Positions 34,441 to 46,657 are shown, counted from the first letter of the stretch. The stretch: 64,000 nucleotides of DNA from Megaleporinus macrocephalus (GCA_021613375.1 CM038715.1:1541001-1605000); one strand, 5' to 3'. A program made the numbers and translations. Notes: generated by a model from the sequence alone, not told the origin.

Positions 34441-34932
34441 CTCTCTCTCTTTATTGCTCTGTCTCTCTCTCTATCGCTCTGTCTCTCTCTATCTATCTCT
34501 CGTTCTGTCTCTCTCTATCTCTCTCTCTCTCTCTGTATCCCTCTCTCTCATACTCTCTCTCTCTATCTCTCTGTCTCTCTCTGTATCTCTCGCTGTCTCT
34601 CTCTCTCTCGCTCTGTCTCTCACTCTATCGCTCTGTCTCTCTCTCTCTCTCTCTCTCTATCGCCCTGTCTCTCTTTCTCTCTCTTGCGCTGTCTCCCTCT
34701 CTCTCTCTCTCTGTGTACCCCTCTCTCGTTCTCTCTCTCTCTCCCTTTCTTTCTCTTTCTCTCCCACTCTCTTTCTCTCCCTCTCCCTTGCTCTTTCTCT
34801 CTCACTCTTTCTCTTTTTTTCTCTCTCACTCTCTTTCTCTCCCTCTCCCTTGCTCTTTCTCTCTCACTCTTTCTCTTTTTTTCTCTCTCTCTGTCTCTCT
34901 CTCTCTGTCTCTCTCCCTCTCTCTCTCTCTTT
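34200..34932. repeat. CT-rich pyrimidine tract, about 730 bp
   Basis: (CT)n is broken by CTGT, CTAT, CGCTCTGTCT and TTTCTCT words, with a duplicated block near 34770-34890 (TCCCTCTCCCTTGCTCTTTC twice). The long Ser/Leu frames across it are low-complexity artefacts. Confidence 0.95.
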
Positions 34933-34934
34933 TA

Positions 34935-35740
34935 CTGCCTGACTGTCCTTGGCATTTTTTGCTCTACAGGAAGAGAAAGAAGCGTCTGCCATAGTAACAA
35001 GCCTTAAACCAGATTACTCACCTGAAACACAGGCCACCATTCAAAACGTATACAGTACCGACTGAAACAGCGCAAGATTAAAAAAAGAATGTTTTTTATC
35101 ACGTATTTCATTTTTCTGGGGGAACTAATAATTTATTTAATGGCAAATAATACACTGCAATTATTTCTATACTAGTCATACAGTCAACTCTTGGCTCGAC
35201 TCCACTCCACACAGCCCCTGAGCTGATTTCAGAGAGATACAGCAGATACTAAACCACTTCCACTGTAGTTTATCTACTTTTGCCAGCTTCTCAGTTGACT
35301 TTTCTGGTGAGGCATCAGTTGAACTAATGCCAGAATGTGGCTTTCAGCTCGCTTCCATAATCTTCTGTGAAGAACATTGTTTGTTTTTGGAGGAAATGAA
35401 GAGCTGCGGTGGAGAGCGTGGAGTGAAGTGCTCGCAGTAGCTGAAGAGCAGAGTTGGCAACGTTTAAAGCTGGTAATTAAATAAATTCACACGATTCAAA
35501 CTCCTGCTTCACACCTCTAACAGAAAGTCCCTCGAGCCAATTACGATGAACCGGCTCCAAGCGTTCTCACTCTTAGAGTCATCGGCCAAGATTCCCAGAC
35601 GAGCTGGAGTCAAAGACATTGACTCTTCTGGAACAGACTCACCATCTCTACTATTTACTATCTACTATTTTTTACCTACAGTCAGGGTGTATAGTTTGTA
35701 TTCATATGTTATTGTATATATAAATTTTTACTATTGGAGT
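34935..35740. other. Mostly unique sequence
   Basis: No dispersed repeat or gene recognised. Moderate AT content. Confidence 0.35.
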
Positions 35741-35844
35741 TCTTTATTATTCTTTATATACCTTATTGTTTTTTGTACTTTTGTACTTTGTTTTGTACTG
35801 TGTAACTGCTACTGGCTGCTGAATTTCCTTCGGGATCAATAAAG

Positions 35845-35895
<51 letters not shown>

Positions 35896-35896
35896 T
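35640..35896 (+). mobile_element. LINE-type 3' tail with (TATC)n end
   Basis: TTTGTACTTTGTTTTGTACT, then CTGAATTTCCTTCGGGATCA and ATAAAGTATCTATC with a long (TATC)n run is a common fish non-LTR 3' terminus that includes an AATAAA-like signal. The coding part is absent. Confidence 0.65.
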
Positions 35897-35972
35897 TCAT
35901 ATTCATATTCTAATGTAAAGTTCTCTTCTTCATATTTCGTTACTACTTCTTATCATTGTGGACACATCCAAC

Positions 35973-36656
35973 TAGAACTGAAAGGATTCCTCGAGTAACT
36001 CAATTACAAAAAATAATAGAAGCAAATTCTTTGCCTTAAAGATTCGTTTAATCCATAAAATAGAGAAAGAGAGAGAGAATAAAGAGAGGAGATCAGAAGA
36101 GACGGGTCAGAGAAAACCATACACAGTGTTTAAAGTCTACTGTAAACTGAACTAGCCGAGAGAGCCGTTACTGACTAACCCTGAAGAAAGACGAGTCTGA
36201 AGTTATCTTCTTATGTGAATTCCACCGTTCCACCTTAAATACTGCAGCAGTTACAGGAACCAGAATGTAACTTCTATACCAGTTAAGGTGGAACTGGGAT
36301 TTCTAATAAGAAGCTAACTTCAGAAAGCAAGCTACCTGAGCTTTCCCAGTAAACTGATAGTGAGTCTGAGTTTTACGGTAACTGCTAGCCGAGCAGAAAG
36401 TAGTTCAGTCTACACGTCCAGTCCACAGTCTTGTAAACGTATAGTGGGATATATAGAAATAGTTATAAATTTCAATAGTTATTATTATTAAAATGTTTTA
36501 TTTTAATCTGTACTATTTGCAATTTAAGCAATAAAAAGTTAAGAAACCTGTTTTACTTTATCTTCTATATTTACAATTGCTCTTTAATTTATATTAAAAA
36601 AATATATATTTTATCTGATGACTCGATTAATCAATGGAATAATTGATAGAATCCAA
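35973..36656 (+). mobile_element. Family D hAT-like element
   Basis: It starts TAGAACTGAAAGGATTCCTC, a variant of the TAGGGCTGAAACGATTCCTCG terminus, and ends with ATTAATCAATGGAATAATTG. The interior 36064-36345 is almost identical to 45312-45597. The right terminus lacks the GCTGCAGCCCTA seen at 39474, so it may be truncated there. Confidence 0.65.
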
Positions 36657-38438
36657 CATTTCCCTTTTTTGTGTTGCATCCTCTACAGCAGGAGTATTTA
36701 ATTAGAGTTCAGTACAGTCCAGTTAGAGGAGATCTCCTCAGGTCAAGGTCTGGACCTTCATCATTTCTAACGTGTGTTCTGATTCAGGGGTGTATCCTGT
36801 TTACTGAAGTAGTCTAGTATCAGCATCTTATACCATCAGCTACTGAAACACCAACACACCACACATACCGTTCAGTATATTTCAGTATATTTACTGTTTA
36901 AATGCTGAACTGAATGAATTATTTATAAACTAATATAAATCGCCGCTTAAAATAAACACAGTCTAAATTAAATCATTCTTAATAGTTAATCAGTTTGGGT
37001 CCACATTGGACAACGTCTGGGTCCGGACTCGGACCGTGGTTCGCCTATTAGTGAGCCCCTTTGGTGAGTTTAGCATTTAGACACACGTCATGTTTGTACT
37101 GGGTAGTATCTGTATTTGTATGAGACTATAATAAAATCAATATATACACAGTTCTGAACAGTAGCTGTGTTATTATAATTATTATTATTATTCTAAATTA
37201 TAAATATGGATACACTATCACAGTATCGTGCTTTGATTTTATATATTGATTCCTAAAAACACAGAATGGACGAGTGATTAATAGTTTACATGCACAGACC
37301 GCTGGTAGACTGTTCAGTTTGTGTGTAAAGCGCTTAATGAGGTCACTACGTCGCAGTGCTGTAATCCATCTTCAGTCATTCGACTCTACGGCTCCAACAT
37401 AACCAATCAGTGTGAGGGCACAGCGCTAACGCCAGCTCTAGAAAAACTTTGCATATGGTGGCGTACGTTGCAATACATCAGAGTATATTTAATAATAACC
37501 AGTGTCATGTGATGCGTGTCATATTGCCGGGTTCCCGCCAGTACACGGGCCCAGTTATTATCAATGCCATACATTACCCAGTACATGCCCCGCATCATCT
37601 GCACACACTCTCCAACCACTCCACCACTGCCTGGCCAAAATCAGTCATCACCGACTACAGCACTCCTCGCACCAGAGATCCAACTGCAGCTCAAGCCACG
37701 TCTGGATTTCATACCAGCCTCCACGAATTTCACGAAGTTCTCAAAGAAAACACACGCCAAGGAAAAGTCCGAGTGTGGGTACACGCTGAGCATGTGTGTA
37801 CAGAGAGCTGTTACTTCTCATCACACACAGAGCAAGGCCACTGATCGTTACTGGGCAGCTCATGCGCAAACATGACCACCAAGCGAAGACCGCCGCACAA
37901 ACAAAACCAACCTGCCTGCTGGCCAAGCACGTAAACACCGGGGCAGATCAAATCCGAGGAATAAATAAAAGAGAAAGACTAAACCTCAACAAACTGGGTT
38001 CAGAGAGTTTACCGAGGCACAGAACCAGCGCCGAGAGCCCCAAGCAAGGCAGTCTGAGTCGGAGTCTGGAGCGGGGACGGATTAGAGTGTGGAACCATAC
38101 TGGGAGTCTGGACCGTCTGCAGCATCTGACTCACAGACGCACAAAATGAAATACAGACAGACGACAGGGCGTACGGTATGAAGAGCTTTAAACGTCTGCA
38201 TACAGAACATCTCTTACCCGAACCTCTGCTGCTCTCCACGTTTTAGAAAAACTGACCACAGAACATATGGAATTCTGCAGCGTAGATAAAACTGATAACC
38301 AAAGAACCCTGGAATACGGAGGAGAACATTCTTTCATCGATCAAACGCCGGTATAACACGCAAACCAGATGTTTCTGTTTGCCCTGTTAGTGTACTCGGG
38401 ACTCGATGCCAAGCGGTTGGCTCTATATAGCACAGAAC
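36657..38438. other. Long stretch, mostly unclassified
   Basis: 37130-37545 has loose similarity to family E (CGGGTTCCCGCC after a TTGCAATACATC stretch). 37440-38240 is AC-rich and therefore has few stops on the plus strand in all three frames; the overlapping open frames of 119-131 codons show no known domain and I do not call them genes. A (TTA)n run sits near 37168-37190. Confidence 0.35.
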
Positions 38439-39332
38439 TAGAGCTGCACCCACCGATTCATTTCATAATCGATTAATCTAACTAACGATGGACCAATCAG
38501 TGTTTTTGAGGCTGATAGCCGATACCGATAGGCTACATGTAGTTATTAGCGCAAGCAAGTCATGAAACATGGTCTAAACTGGTTTATTACCATTTTTAAC
38601 AAGTTCATATGAAACAGTATAATATTTTTAACTAAATTAGCAGAAAATAAACAAAGTTAATCAAACTAATATAGCCAATACTGTGATTATTAAATTTAGA
38701 CCCTTAATTTAAAACAAATAAAAAAGATATTTAAATAAATACAGTCAAAACTGCAGTCATTAAACTCAGACTCTGTAATTTTAAACTAAATCTGTAATCA
38801 TTAAATGTAGAATATTGAATTTCTGCTGCTGTTCTGTTCGTACCGGTCAGATCTGGTCTGTACGGGTTTCTGGGTTATTAGTTTTGCTGTTTTTGCTGCT
38901 GCTTTGCTGCTGTTTGCTGATAACGGTATGTTTTTCCACCTAGTGGTTTAGATAGGAATTGCAGGGAGCTGCCTGGCGGGGGTTCAAGGGGGTCTCCTCT
39001 TCCTGGATGAAACACTAGCTGGAAATACAGAAATTAGACTCATTTGTTTAACGCCATCGATCGGCTCTCGAGGTCGAGAATTCTAGATTGAAGAAATATC
39101 AGCTAATCTCCGATACATAGCCGATCAATCCTTCCATCTCTAGTAAGTGACTTTAAACACTGTGTATGGTTTTCTCTGACCCGTCTCTTCTGTTCTCCTC
39201 TCTTTATTCTCTCTCTCTTTCACAATCTTTCAAAAAAGTCGTCCATGTGAGAATAAACGAATCTTCGAGGCAAAGAATTTGCTTCAATGATTTTTTGTAA
39301 TTGAGTACCTCGAGGAATCGTTTCAGCCCTAC
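38439..39332 (-). mobile_element. Family D hAT-like copy split by a family B insertion
   Basis: The left part (38439-38482) reads TAGAGCTGCACCCACCGATT and the right part (39143-39332) ends CTCGAGGAATCGTTTCAGCC plus CTA, the two ends of one inverted family D element. A complete family B element occupies the middle. This gives an order of events: D first, B later. Confidence 0.65.
38483..39142 (-). mobile_element. Family B hAT-like MITE nested in family D
   Basis: It runs from TAACGATGGACCAATCAGTG to CCTTCCATCTCTA and shares TTTTTGAGGCTGATAGCCGA, ACATGTAGTTATTAGCGCAA and CACCTAGTGGTTTAGATAGG with 60736-61604. It is shorter than that copy because of an internal deletion after TGCTGTTTGCTG. Confidence 0.7.
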
Positions 39333-39344
39333 TCTCTACTACAT

Positions 39345-39474
39345 GCAATTTAAGCAATAAAAGTTAAAATCCTGTCTTACCTTATCGTCTATATATACTA
39401 TTGCTGTTTAATTAAAAAATATATATTTTATCTGAATTACTTAATTAATAAAATAATCTGTAGCTGCAGCCCCA
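39345..39474 (+). mobile_element. Family D right-end fragment
   Basis: GCAATTTAAGCAATAAAAGT through AATATATATTTTATCTGAAT to TGTAGCTGCAGCCCC matches 36520-36650 and adds the proper GCTGCAGCCCC end. Confidence 0.6.
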
Positions 39475-39479
39475 GTGAG

Positions 39480-40260
39480 AATATAATGATTTTTGGACTA
39501 ACAGAATATGTCCCAGTATAAAATATCTTTATATGAATGTTATTGTCTTCTCCTAGAAATCTGCTATTCAGGAAACACAGATATTATTAATGTCAGTGCA
39601 TCAAATGAGCTCGTTGCATTTCCACGAGAGCAGGTATTGCACTTAATGGAACGAGGCAGCAGCAGTATTTACAGTCGAAATGTCAGTGAAGGTGTCACTC
39701 CAGTCCAGGATTATGTTTTATTGCCAGTGTGTATTAACAATAGTCTATATATGGAGATGAGCTGATGACTGGGAGGCCGTTCAGACAGCGGGAGATCACT
39801 GCAGAGGGGAAAGTGATCCCACGCTACAGAAGAATTATGAGTATTAATTTAAAGTCATATAAGGCGACGACACAGATCAAATAGAAAAGATAAATACCAC
39901 AGGGATGTAGGATTGTAATTTTAAACAGATACATTTTCAAATGTTCCATGAAACCGTAGCCTGAGCTTGGCGCTCTACTCAAAGCTGGAACTGACTTCCA
40001 CAGTTTAGAAGCAGAGGAACTGAAGGACTGATCTCTCTCCACGTTTTCTGTACTTCACAGAAGGTGTTTGGAGAAGGCCAGACCTTCTGTGGTGTGTGCA
40101 GGTGGTACAGAGATTTAAAAACTAGAAGCTGAATTTTAAAATTTGAAGTTTAGATGTTTTTGTTTTGTGTTGTAAAATAATAAAAAGCTACTTTAGTGAC
40201 TGTGTTAACATGCGAGATGAAACAGAGCTCAGAATCCAGGTTTGCTGGAGAAAGCCTGAC

Positions 40261-40262
<2 letters not shown>
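39480..40262. other. Unclassified sequence
   Basis: An 85-codon open frame at 39508-39765 has no domain I recognise. 39950-40130 (GAACTGACTTCCACAGTTTA, ACTGAAGGACTGATCTCTC) has the texture of an old interspersed repeat but I cannot name one. Confidence 0.3.

Positions 40263-40263
<1 letters not shown>

Positions 40264-40293
<30 letters not shown>
40264..40293. repeat. (TA)n microsatellite
   Basis: Pure TA run. Confidence 0.95.
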
Positions 40294-40297
<4 letters not shown>

Positions 40298-40417
40298 TTA
40301 TATAAATAATATTTGTATAGCGCTTTTCACAGCTGATGTTTGTTGTCGTTTTTCTTGTAATTAGCATCAACGTATCAGCGAGCGCACGGGAAGTTCTAAC
40401 ACAATAGCATGAATAGT

Positions 40418-40630
40418 GGCTGTGTCTGAAATGTCCACTCGTTAACTCGTTCCCTAATCACTACGTAGGCTGCTCTACGTAGGGGACCAGTGAGGGAGGC
40501 AGTAGAGGAAATTCGGACGAACTTTCCAAATAAACCGCTATGCATTGTGGGGCTCCAACCTGTAAGTAGTGTACATTGGTTGTCCACTAGTTTTACGGTG
40601 CATTGTGGGTAAGAATATAGTAAATTATAA
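40418..40630 (+). mobile_element. MITE-like fragment (GGCTGTGTCTGAAATG)
   Basis: GGCTGTGTCTGAAATGTCCA followed by CTCGTTCCCTAATCACTACG and GTGCATTGTGGGTAAGAATA is typical of a fish MITE related in its terminus to family A. The right end is not identifiable. Confidence 0.45.
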
Positions 40631-41126
40631 AGCATATGTAACGGTCCACTGAGAATTCATAGATTTGTAGCGTCACTGCCCTCACACTTCTCTCACTCGT
40701 CCAGTAGGGGGCAGATGGGAGTAAATCAAAGGTGGCGGCGGTGGAGGAGCTCGTAATTCTTTATTTAGTTCATAAACGAAGAAAAGCGAGTGTTTGTCTC
40801 TGTTTGTCGGGGAATTTCTAATCAACTCTCAACCTCTCTTCAGAAAGCCCCGCCCCTTCTTCTTCAGCGTGTTCGTATGGAAGTGGTCACGTCTTGCCCT
40901 GCCCCCCCATGGTCTCCAGCGGTATTGCTCCGTCCCGTCCGTATCCGTAAGCTTTCTGAAAATGAATGTATGTATGGAATGAACGCAGAGTACGGACAGA
41001 AGACTCCGTGTGTATCTGTATTTAACACTGAGAATAAACGAGACTTTAACATGTTTCTCTCAGTAGAGTCACATGACCACACATCACTAACCGCTTCTTA
41101 ATCTGTTTTCCTGTCTGTCTGTCAAT

Positions 41127-41626
41127 GTCAGTACTAGTGATGGGCCAATCTAGTGTTTTTCAGTTCCGATCCGATACCGATATATAACTGCCAATACAGA
41201 TACCGATACAAATACCGATATAAGGGCTCTTTAGTTTATTATCATTGGTACCATGTTTAAACATGCATTTAATATAAATGCATTTCAAAGGCATATACAA
41301 ACACAATAGTTTTCTTTCATATCAAATATTTAAAACACAAAACTGAAATAAACATCTTATGTATTAAAACCTTTCTAGTATTCTAAATACAACAATATGA
41401 CTGACTGCATGATCTAAACAGTTCAAGTATTAAGAAAAAGCAGCAGCAGCAACTTCAACAAGATTTCAAACAGTTGAAATAATGTGCAAAACTAAATAGA
41501 AATTAAATAAAAAATGGATCGGTAAGTGTATCGGCCGCATTCGCCCGATATCCGATACGTTACATTACGTCAATATCGGCCCCGATACCGATACTGTATC
41601 GGATCGGTCCCATCTCTAGTCAGTAC
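41127..41626 (+). mobile_element. hAT-like MITE with perfect 8-bp target-site duplication
   Basis: GTCAGTAC at 41127-41134 is repeated exactly at 41619-41626. The 484-bp element between them starts TAGTGATGGGCCAATC and ends GGATCGGTCCCATCTCTA, imperfect terminal inverted repeats, with further CCGATACCGATA and CCGATATCCGATACG words inside. An 8-bp duplication plus TAG termini is the hAT signature. No coding frame is present, so mobilisation would require a transposase in trans. The exact duplication implies a fairly young insertion. Confidence 0.88.
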
Positions 41627-41690
41627 TTTATCACCCGTCAGTAAAGCACTTCGAGATGCCACCAGTATGAAAAGTACTCTTTAAATAAGA

Positions 41691-41732
41691 TATTATTATT
41701 ATTACTATTATTATTATTATTATTATTATTAG
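41691..41732. repeat. (ATT)n microsatellite
   Basis: Trinucleotide run interrupted once. Confidence 0.9.
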
Positions 41733-41739
41733 TGTTACA

Positions 41740-41964
41740 CACAGTATCGATATCAGCGCTGATACTGGCACTTACACACAGTATTGGTATCGGCAATAGA
41801 GAGCGCCAATACCATGAAGCTTATTGATTATCAGGATTTATAGCCATATACTGAGTATTTAAGTCAGAGTTGGTATCGGTATCGGTAGTCTGTATCGGCA
41901 GATACCTGAAAAGTGGTATCGGTATTGGTATCGGTAAGGAAAAAGTGGTATCGGTGCATCCCTA
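41740..41964 (-). mobile_element. hAT-like fragment ending GGTGCATCCCTA
   Basis: Repeated GGTATCGGTATCGG and GTATCGGCAGATACC lead to GTGGTATCGGTGCATCCCTA, the inverse of the TAGGGATGCACCGATACC terminus widespread in fish hAT elements. Confidence 0.6.
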
Positions 41965-42249
41965 ATTATTATTGCGACACTCTAGAACACTATCAATGAA
42001 AGAAAACTAATTAAGTACACTGTGAATAAGGAGAGAACATTCTAGAGCAGTGTGAAATCCAGAGGAAGGTGTTCTAGAACAGTGTGAAGATGAAGAACAT
42101 TCCGGAACAGTGTGTCCGAGTTGGGGAGAGAGAGGGAAAGGACGAGGAACGCCGGCAGTCAGTCAGGTGAGCTGCAGCTTTTCACTGATACTGTATGCGT
42201 TACACAGACCTGCATGTGCACAGAGGTTGTTCTACTGAGCACCACCCCC

Positions 42250-42605
42250 TCAACCATCCACCCAGAGCTCACCCTCCACCGTCCCGCACGGGCCCGCCGC
42301 CACCCGCCCCCTGTCACCTCCACCAATCAGCTCCTCATCTCCCTCACCTCCGTAATGAGCTCCAAATACCGTGCGCACACACTCTCTCACTCTCACACAC
42401 ACGCATGCGGCCATGGCCTCGGCGCTCGCGGGGCCGTGTGTGATGGAGCCAGCGGGCGGATGTAGCGCCCCTGAAAGCGTAGAAGGTGGCGGCGCTGGGT
42501 GGGCGGTGGCCGCGCAGGAGAGGGTGATTTTCTTGGCTACGTGCCGGAGACGGAACCCGTCCCACGACACCTACGAGCTCCTGGATCTGATTAAAGCCAC
42601 ATCCC
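42250..42605 (+). other. GC/CpG-rich patch with a possible first coding exon
   Basis: The stretch is GC-rich and dense in CpG, unlike its surroundings. A start codon in good context (GCGGCCATGG near 42412) opens a frame reading [16 protein letters not shown] and then [20 protein letters not shown] before running into a CA microsatellite. There is no GT donor just before the microsatellite; AAG|GTGGCG near 42484 is one possible donor. I do not recognise the protein. It may be a CpG island, a first exon or neither. Confidence 0.3.
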
Positions 42606-42655
42606 ATACACACACACACACACACACATGTATATATATATATACACACACATAC

Positions 42656-42709
<54 letters not shown>

Positions 42710-42813
42710 TCACAAACACAGTGTACTTTACCCCAAATCACTCTCTCTCTCTCACACACACACACACAGTGTACTTTACCCCGACTCACTCTCTCTCACA
42801 CACACACACACAC

Positions 42814-42897
<84 letters not shown>

Positions 42898-42929
42898 CAC
42901 AGTGTACTTTACCCTGAATCACTCTCTCT

Positions 42930-42967
<38 letters not shown>

Positions 42968-43000
42968 CACACTCACACACACAGTGTACTTTACCCCGAA

Positions 43001-43039
<39 letters not shown>

Positions 43040-43078
43040 GCACTTTACCCCGACTCTCTCTCTCTCTCTCTCACACGC
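42606..43078. repeat. Compound (CA)n/(TA)n/(CT)n microsatellite cluster
   Basis: About 470 bases alternate CA, TA and CT runs around a repeated spacer CACAGTGTACTTTACCC (near 42718, 42766, 42899, 42981 and, changed, 43035). The spacer plus flanking microsatellite forms a higher-order unit, so this looks like a tandem duplication of a CA/TA locus. Confidence 0.9.
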
Positions 43079-43268
43079 ACACAAACATATATACATTCAT
43101 GTATATGTGCACAGAGTGTGTCCTTCACCCCAACACATTCACAAATACACAATGTACACTGTCCTAGTTTGAGAAAATCTTTCAGTTTCCAAACAACTCA
43201 GCGTTCAAGCTTGGTTAAAGAAAAAAACTAAACTCCTAACAGCTGTGCAAGAGCCGGTAGACACTATA

Positions 43269-43742
43269 GGTCTGTATCAAACCCTAGTGAGTGTGTAAGT
43301 AGGCTGTCTAGGTAGTGAGTGTGTAAGTAGGCTGTCTAGGTAGTGAGTGTGTAAGTAGGCTGTCTAGGTAGTGAGTGTGTAAGTAGCAGTGTTCTCTCCT
43401 CATCTCTCCTCATAAAACAGATTACTGAGACGCTCTAGTTAGAGAGAGACTGCGTCACGGCTTGTTCCCCCCACTGCAGCACGACACCGGTGGTTTAGCT
43501 GGTTGCTAAGCTACCGATCGGCATCCAAAACAATAGCCCGAGGCTTAAAAATCCGCTAGCATAAATGTTAATGTCTGGAGTATAAAGTGTAAATGGTGAA
43601 GGACTCGTTACAGAGTTGATAATAAAATACTGTTTTGTGTGATTTTATGACCAGAAACACATTAAAACTCCAGAGAATCAAAATAACTCACATTTTAAAA
43701 CCACTTCACTGCTCCTAGATTAGCCTGCGGTGCATCATGGGA
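43269..43742 (+). mobile_element. Family A MITE, 3' truncated
   Basis: It starts GGTCTGTATCAAACCCTAGT and is collinear with 57579-58060 up to GGTGCATCATGGGA, where it stops. It contains about 3.5 copies of a 28-base unit (TAGTGAGTGTGTAAGTAGGC plus TGTCTAGG). Confidence 0.75.
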
Positions 43743-43772
43743 AGTTCAACCAACTTCTCAGATTGGACTTTA

Positions 43773-44513
43773 GGGCATTTTCACACCTGTAGTTTGTTTC
43801 TCTGGTCTGGATCAGTTAATGAGTTTGTGTACTTGGAGCGTTTTCTCCTCGGTTAAGTTTGTTTTCACAGGTAAAAACCTAAAACGCGCCCCAACAAACC
43901 ACGTGAGCACGTTCTCTCCTCTGATTGGTCAGAGCTGTCTGGCGTGCGAGCAAGAAAGTAAACACAGGGAGTAGATCCGGTTTTCCCAAACTACTGCACA
44001 TTTCTTGTAGAGCGTATCACGGAGCAGCGGCAGAGACAGCATCTGTTCATAGCTGTAATAATAATCTGATAATATACCAAACTACAGTCCACCTGCAGAC
44101 CACCCAGCTCACTCCAAACACCAAGTAGACAACGTCCCTCACTGCTAGTCCAAGAGAGACCTCGCTTCATTGTCCTCGCCCTGTTAGCTGCTACAGTCAT
44201 CCAGTTCTCTGTTTACACCATCTGCCGCATCCCATAATGCAAAGCACACCTGGCTGCAGGAGATGTTTAGATCAAACTAGTGGAGTACACCTAATACTTG
44301 GGTCGAATCGAGGTCGAATCATGTTCTCACCACAAATGAACCGCTCCGGAGTTCGTTTGGAACCGGACCGAGACCACCTCCTCTCGAGGGTCTTGGTTGT
44401 TTTGGTCCGCACCCGAGTGTGATTACTGTTTTCACACCTGCCAAAACGAACCACACCAAACGAACCAGAGTCAGTTTTAACCGGACTCACTAGAGCTGGT
44501 GTGAAAACGCTCT
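43773..44513 (+). mobile_element. Family C MITE, complete copy, 741 bp
   Basis: It starts GGGCATTTTCACACCTGTAG and ends GGTGTGAAAACGCTCT, giving inverted ends. The body matches the reverse complement of 48529-49245 nearly throughout (ACCACGTGAGCACG, CGGAGCAGCGGCAGAGACAG, CCCATAATGCAAAGCACACC). It is non-coding; the open frames across it are shared by-products of the repeat. Confidence 0.75.
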
Positions 44514-44566
44514 GAGAGGTCAGGCAGAGTTCCTTGCACATTTCTAGGAGAAACTGAGAGCAAGTC

Positions 44567-44598
44567 TGAAAAATAAATAAATAAATAAATAAATAAAG
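44567..44598. repeat. (AAAT)n microsatellite
   Basis: About eight tetranucleotide units. Confidence 0.9.
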
Positions 44599-44639
44599 GA
44601 AGCTGTAACAGGTTCGAGTGCACCTCCTCATCCGTTAAC

Positions 44640-44905
44640 TGTCCAATCTATCAGCTCTGCTTATCATATAGGTGCACTTCGTACTTCTATAATTACAGAC
44701 TGCAGTTCACCTGTTCTTCAACCGTCAGGACCCTCACAGGACCACCGCAGAGCAGGTACTAATTACACAGCAGCACTACTAACACACCAGCTGGGTGTCA
44801 CTGCAGTGCTGAGAAAGACCCTCCATCCAAAATAATACCTGGTCCTGTGGGGTCTTGTGTGGTCCTGTGTGAAGAACAGTGTAAAAGGGGGCTAACAAAG
44901 CATGC
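44640..44905. mobile_element. Interspersed repeat of otophysan-fish type
   Basis: CTTCTATAATTACAGACTGC, GGACCACCGCAGAGCAGGTA, GTCACTGCAGTGCTGAGAAA, CCAAAATAATACCTGGTCCT and GAAGAACAGTGTAAAAGGGG are variants of a repeat I associate with characin and catfish genomes. Superfamily is unknown to me. Confidence 0.45.
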
Positions 44906-45057
44906 AGACAGATTAATCATCAATACAGTGAGCGCTTGATGTGACTATTGTCTAGAAAATAAACTGATAAAGGGAGATCTCGGACTCGTCTATATCAGTC
45001 ATCAGACTGTAAAGTATTATATATGTATTTCACAGGTCTATCTGTATAACTGTATGT

Positions 45058-45060
<3 letters not shown>

Positions 45061-45119
<59 letters not shown>
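45061..45119. repeat. (TA)n microsatellite
   Basis: TA run of about 59 bases directly before a family D element. Confidence 0.95.
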
Positions 45120-45120
<1 letters not shown>

Positions 45121-45127
45121 TATAAAA

Positions 45128-45662
45128 CAAGAACTGAAACTGTAACTCGATTACAAAAAATCACTGAAGTAAATTCTTTGCCTCGAAGATTCGTTTAATC
45201 CATAAAACCATATACAGCGCTCTGTTTCATATGGACGACTTTTACTGTTGCACAGCGTGCGCTTACGGTGTTGCCAGGTGACACGAAGAACACGTGGTTT
45301 GATGCAGCGGATTGTAAAATAGAGAAAGAGAGAGAGAAGAAAGAGAGGAGACCAGAAGAGACGGGTCAGAGAAAACCATACACAGTGTTTAAAGTCTACT
45401 GTAAACTGAACTAGCCGAGAGAGCCGTTACTGACTAACCCTGAAGAAAGACGAGTCTGAAGTTATCTTCTTATGTGAATTCCACCGTTCCACCTTAAATA
45501 CTGCAGCAGTTACAGGAACCAGAATGTAACTTCTATACCAGTTAAGGTGGAACTGGGATTTCTAATAAGAAGCTAACTTCAGAAAGCAAGCTACTGAGCT
45601 TTCCCAGTAAACTGATAGACTCTTAGCCGAGCACCACATCAGCGTCTCAGTCGGCACGTCCA

Positions 45663-45664
<2 letters not shown>
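45128..45664 (+). mobile_element. Family D hAT-like copy, interrupted at its right side
   Basis: It starts AGAACTGAAACTGTAACTCG. 45312-45597 is nearly identical to 36064-36345. It has about 100 extra bases (GTTTCATATGGACGACTTTT, GTTGCCAGGTGACACG) missing from the 36-kb copy, and stops at GGCACGTCCAGT where a GA-rich inverted repeat begins. Confidence 0.7.

Positions 45665-46657
<993 letters not shown>

Noticed and set aside
34076..34994. Overlapping Ser/Leu frames of about 290-300 codons
   Set aside because: Translations of a CT microsatellite in two phases at once.
35965..36657. 8-bp target-site duplication (CATCCAAC / AATCCAAC) around the family D copy
   Set aside because: It matches 7 of 8, but the right end of the element lacks the expected GCTGCAGCCCTA terminus, so the match could be chance.
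37440..38240. Gene suggested by three overlapping plus-strand frames
   Set aside because: All three phases are open because the strand is poor in T and G; no domain, start context or splice pattern supports one of them.
43925..44631. Small genes in both orientations
   Set aside because: They lie within family C MITE copies, and the same frames recur inverted at 48.5-49.2 kb as part of the repeat.
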